Source: Rhizomys pruinosus
Lineage: Eukaryota > Chordata > Mammalia > Rodentia > Spalacidae
Assembly (NCBI GenBank): GCA_009823505.1
Contig: VZQC01000280.1
Span: 34,978 to 98,977, forward strand
Direction of reading: 5' to 3'
Length of the DNA stretch: 64,000 bases
Shown: in pieces, positions 60,050 through 64,000 of the stretch
How the letters are laid out: each line of letters begins with the position of its first letter
Position numbering within the stretch: the stretch's first letter is position 1
Position numbers and translations under genes: made by a program
Notes under the pieces: model-generated
The model's database searches: none
Told to the model about the DNA's origin: nothing
What the model saw: only the letters and a program-made list of their open reading frames with translations

Positions 60050-61740
60050 AAAAGATTGATTCATATATCCATAGATCCATCCATATGTCCACCTAACCCT
60101 CCCAGCCACTAGTCTTGTACCCACACATGCATCCATTTGTATCCATTAAATCGTCCATGCATGCATCCATCCATCCACTCATTCATCATTTCCATCCACC
60201 CACCTACTTGTTCACCCACCTACCCATCTATCACCCATCTGCCCATCTACACATTCTGCTATAAGTCTACCCACTCATCTTTCATCAGCCCATCTATTGA
60301 TCTATTCTTTTCTTCAAGCACCCACTCACCTAAACATCAATCCACACAAGCACCTATTCACCCAACCACATGTCTATCCACCCACACACACATCCATCCA
60401 CTCAACCATCTATCCATCCATGGACTGGTACATTTGTGCACTCATTGATTCTTCAGTCATCAAAGGCATATATTTCATCCAGTTATTTTGATTAATCAAC
60501 TCATGAATTTCTTCTTTGATCATAGACAGATGAATGAACTGAATGTCACTGAGTCATTTGTTCAGCAGTATGTGCATCTATCCTCCTATCAGTAGGTTTT
60601 ACTCTTTAATCCATGACCAACTGGTCTTTGTTTCCAACATTTACTTTTCCACCTGCTCCTCCATTTATCCCTTTAACTCATTCATTCATCTGTGATTTAT
60701 TCACCATTCAGTCCTCTTCGTTTACCCCTGCATTTACTCATTCCTTCACATATTTATTAATTCCCATTCTTTCATAAATCCAGTATTTACCTGATCATTG
60801 GTCAGTTAAGTTCATTAATTTGTCTAGGAACAATTTATTAATTGCTTCATGTATTGACTGGTGAGTTGAATATATGCATCAAGACTTTGTTCCTTTCATT
60901 CTTCCATCAGTCTTTCAATTCATTAATTGACTTAATCCATCCATTAATTGATTTACCCTAATGACTAACTTACATACTCACTTTTGCATGCAGGTATTCA
61001 TTGATTAATATATTGATCTACTTACTTGTTATATTCTAGAGGACCTAGCCACAGGTTCTTGGTCTCCAGTTCTTAATATAAAATCACATGGTAATTTCGT
61101 GTGTGCGCATGTACATGTGAGTGTGCGAGTTGTGTGTGTGTGTGTGCGTGGTTGTACATTTGGGGAGTCAATTCATACAGTTCATTATCTTCCAAAGAGG
61201 AAGATTTTTATTGTTGTTCTCTCTCCTGCTGTCATCCTGAAAAGATTGCTCCGAGGGGACCTGATGTAATAACCCTTTGCTGTAGGCATTTTTATTATTT
61301 ATGGAACAGGTTGGAGCATATGGAAGAGAATTTCAAAGATTTATTTACTTATATTTAATATCTAAGAGTATGTTGGTTGAAATATGTAAGTGTATCATCT
61401 TGTGTAATGCCTTCTGGCATCAGAAGATATTGACTGTCTGGGACCTGTTATTACAGACGGTTCTTACCTGCCATGTGGGTGCTGGGGAATGAACCAAGTT
61501 CCTCTTCAAGAGCTCTTAACTGCGAAGCCATCACTCTAGCATGGAGAAGTTTTATAATACTATCATAAGCATATACACTAATATAGATGGTTAGAAACAG
61601 GACAGTGGTGCACACCCAACGGTGGGCTGTGGGTTTCTTAGGAGATTCTTCTTGCTGTGTGGTTTTCTGGGTTATTGGCTCACAGACATCAGTGTCACTG
61701 TGGCAGTGCCTGTGAAGTGTGTTCACTGTTCCCTTCCTCT
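60050..61740. other. CYP2B intron 6, CCAT/ATTC-rich and SINE remnant
   Basis: A long stretch rich in CCATCCA and TTCATTCATT-type motifs (60,060-60,990) suggests a degraded simple repeat. A (TG)-rich patch lies at 61,100-61,150. A partial antisense B2 (about 61,450-61,540) has GTGGGTGCTGGGGAATGAA. No exon is seen. Confidence 0.6.
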
Positions 61741-61746
61741 GTACAG

Positions 61747-61934
61747 AGAAAGTCCAAAAGGAGATTGAGCAGGTGATTGGCTTACACCACCCACCAAACC
61801 TTGATGACCGCACCAAAATGCCATACACTGACGCAGTCATCCATGAAATTCAGAGATTTTCAGACCTTGTTCCAATTGGTGCGCCACGTAAAGTCACCAA
61901 GGACACTCAGTTCCGAGGGTACCTGCTCCCCAAG
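61747..61934 (+). CDS. CYP2B exon 7, helix K with ExxR
   Basis: 188 nt between CTGTACAG and GTGAGA. It encodes residues 322-384: [36 protein letters not shown] with the invariant Glu355-x-x-Arg358 pair, then substrate recognition site 5 and GYLLPK. Two notable residues: Ala367 (Val in rat CYP2B1 and human CYP2B6) and Arg369 (His in rat CYP2B1, a contact to a haem propionate). This exon has only one copy in the window. Confidence 0.95.
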
Positions 61935-62135
61935 GTGAGACCTGCTGGGATCCCACATCTCTTTTGTATGAGCATTCTCCATGCTCCTAATTCCAATCCC
62001 ACCCTGTTGATGGTTTGTGTACAGAATCTCACTGGTGTATTGATTTATCACTCATCCATTCCTTCATTCATTCACTGTTTTGCATATGGCAGTCAGGTAA
62101 TGGTTATAACTTTTTATCTTGTACTTTCTCCTCAG

Positions 62136-62277
62136 AACACTGAAGTATACCCCATCCTGAGCTCAGCTCTCAATGACCCCCGTTACTATGAAAAACCAGA
62201 CACCTTCAACCCTGACCACTTTCTGGATGCCAATGGGGCACTGAAGAAAAATGAGGCTTTTATTCCCTTCTCCATAG
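62136..62277 (+). CDS. CYP2B exon 8
   Basis: 142 nt between TTTCTCCTCAG and GTAAGA. It encodes residues 385-431 plus one base: [37 protein letters not shown] and PFSI, followed by the split glycine. PFSxG is the start of the haem-binding signature; position 431 is Ile where rat and mouse have Thr. The cysteine ligand (436 in rat numbering) lies in exon 9, which is not found before the window ends. Confidence 0.95.
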
Positions 62278-64000
62278 GTAAGAAGAGCTGTGATTCCTTT
62301 CCCGGACACCAGGGGGCAGGTCCATCCTCCAGGGCACACAGTCCTAGTAATACATTCATTGAGTCCATTTCAGCTGCTTTGTTTGATTTATTTCATTCCA
62401 CCCTGGCTATAGCTATGTGAGGGGACTGGAGAACTAAAAAAACTGATAAGGAGGACATTAAGAAATATTTAAAAATCTACAAACCAGAGGAAATTATTTT
62501 TTTGTTTTTTAAAGAAATAACAGTGGCAACCCCCAAACCCTATCCATGAGCACTGCTACGAGCTGGGTAGAGAGTTGAAGGCTGGCTAGATGTTTGCATT
62601 TATCCTTGATCCCTGGGGAATTGGGGTAGGTCTGCGCAAACTTGTCTCAGCTTTCACTTTCCATTCTTTCAGTTTAACAACATGAGACAGCTCAGTGTGG
62701 TAGTGCACGCCATTAATTTTGAGAACTCTGGAGGCAGAGGCAGGCAGATCTCTGCGAGTTCAAGGCCAGCCTAGTCTCCACAGAGTTCCAGAACATCTTG
62801 GGCTACAGGAAAATCCTGTCTCAAAAGTGCCCCCTCCAACAAACAAGAAGAAGAAGGCAATGATACACATGAACATTATTAGAGTTTATTTAAAGAAAGA
62901 ACTCCTTCATGACTGGCTAATATTTTGGAAGTTCGGAGAGTTACTTTCTACACACAGCAGTGTGGGCAGCCAGAGTTGATAAACAAAAGAGGACCTGGAC
63001 TTATATGTAGTTTGGTTGTTGACAGCTCTACTTTGGCTTTTTTGGGCTCGCTGGAGTAGAGACAGCATGTTGTTGGTTGGCTACTCTGACTGGCTGAGAT
63101 ACTATTGTCTGTTAGAATAATATGATCTCAACTTAGTTTGAAGTTCACATCCCTATTAAGATTGGTTATAGTTTATTATGTAAAGAGGCTGCCTTAAGCC
63201 AAACTTAATTGCATTTAATAGACTCTAAAGGCTCTGGCAATGAAAACCCCAATATGCAAATTTCTTACCCTATGAGAGAAAAAAAATTCCCTGAAAGAAT
63301 TCCACAGTGTTTTATTTTCTGTGCTAAGGATGGAATTCAGAACTTTGCGTATGTTAGGCAAGTTCTGAAACAAAGAGGCAGACTCCAGTGTTCTGGTGTG
63401 CTCTAGACAACTGGTCTACTGCTCAGCCACGCCCTCCTCTCCACACTGGTGGACTCCAGGCACGTGCTCTACTGCTGACCTTACGCCAGCCATGAACTGT
63501 CTAGTCTTGTGTGTCAGCGGTGCCATCCAATGTAATGGTCTCCTCACTCATTTAATCTTCAGTCAGAGTTGGGGACAAGTAGGATAATGGGACAAAAGTG
63601 AACGTCTCCTTTCAACAGTCCTATCCTAAGTTTAGATAAAGGCAGGGATGTGGAGCAATGACAGAGAGGTGAGAAATAGAGAGACGATGAAAATGAAGCA
63701 GAGGTCATGGTGAAGAGAGACAGAGAGAGATAGAGAGACGTGACCACGACAGGAAGAGGCATTGTGAGAGAACAGAGAGTGAACATGACACAACAGAAGA
63801 AGGGGCGGCGATGAGTAAAGAGGGGAAGGAATAAGAAAAGGAGAGAGAAGAGGTGGGGAGGAAGAGGGAGAAACACAGAGTGATTCAGAGCGTTGAATGC
63901 TCTTGCAGAGGACTCAGGTTTGATCCCCAGCACCCACATGGTGGCCGAGAACCATCTTTAACTCCAGATTCAGGGGAATCCGACACCTATTCTGACCTCC
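62278..64000 (+). other. CYP2B intron 8 with SINEs
   Basis: A sense B1 lies at about 62,692-62,830. A purine-rich stretch lies at about 63,640-63,870. A sense B2 starts at about 63,880 and runs off the window. I see no sequence for the cysteine-loop exon (a GKRxCLGEG-type frame), so exon 9 is expected further right. Confidence 0.75.

Noticed and set aside
53170..60990. CCAT-rich tracts as a coding region (long Pro/His/Ser frames)
   Set aside because: The frames come from simple-repeat sequence with no splice-site or family support.

Overview
The window is mammalian nuclear DNA from a rodent. It has GT-AG exons of a cytochrome P450 2B (CYP2B) gene on the + strand, dense B1, B2 and B4 SINEs, L1 elements on both strands, long (CA)n, (CTAT)n and (GA)n tracts, and a probable solo LTR. 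The B2 type and the CYP2B sequence suit a cricetid rodent (vole, hamster or woodrat group). A woodrat is plausible, but the species is inferred and cannot be settled from sequence alone.

Layout. 1-915 is a rearranged L1 fragment. 1,181-6,505 and 15,620-21,970 are two copies of one segmental duplication. Each copy has a distal phenobarbital-responsive enhancer module (PBREM-like, 1,368-1,417 and 15,810-15,859), a proximal promoter with a C/EBP-type site and a GATAAAAG TATA-like box, a 171-nt exon 1 (5,037-5,207 and 20,386-20,556) and the start of intron 1. Between them lie a second-order duplication (6,505-8,972 against 11,200-13,440), an L1 3' fragment and a probable solo LTR. From 22 to 38.8 kb is intron 1, dominated by SINEs, an old L1 tail and a full-length but dead 7.7-kb L1 (24,857-32,583, minus strand) with target-site duplications. 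Exons 2 and 3 are at 38,864-39,026 and 39,161-39,310, followed in intron 3 by a minisatellite with a 52-bp unit. Intact exons 4, 5 and 6 are at 57,745-57,905, 58,711-58,887 and 59,330-59,471; exon 7 is at 61,747-61,934 and exon 8 at 62,136-62,277. Exon 9, which carries the haem-ligand cysteine in this family, was not found and probably lies beyond the right edge.

Between the clean exon 3 and the clean exon 4 sit second copies of exons 2-3 (40,757-48,525) and of exons 4-6 (49,205-54,110), on either side of a single N at 49,202. Most of these exons carry small indels, often in homopolymers, while long stretches around them are near-identical to the clean copies. The pattern looks much more like gap filling with uncorrected long reads than real tandem exon duplication. 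The most economical reading is one CYP2B gene (exons 1-8 in the window) with one real extra promoter/exon-1 cassette upstream. That cassette is either an alternative first exon or the head of a second CYP2B paralogue whose body is missing from this assembly.

The joined clean exons keep one reading frame for 431 codons plus one base and have the lengths expected for a CYP2B gene (171, 163, 150, 161, 177, 142, 188, 142). The product would be a microsomal monooxygenase anchored in the ER membrane. The PBREM-like modules predict induction through the nuclear receptors CAR and PXR.
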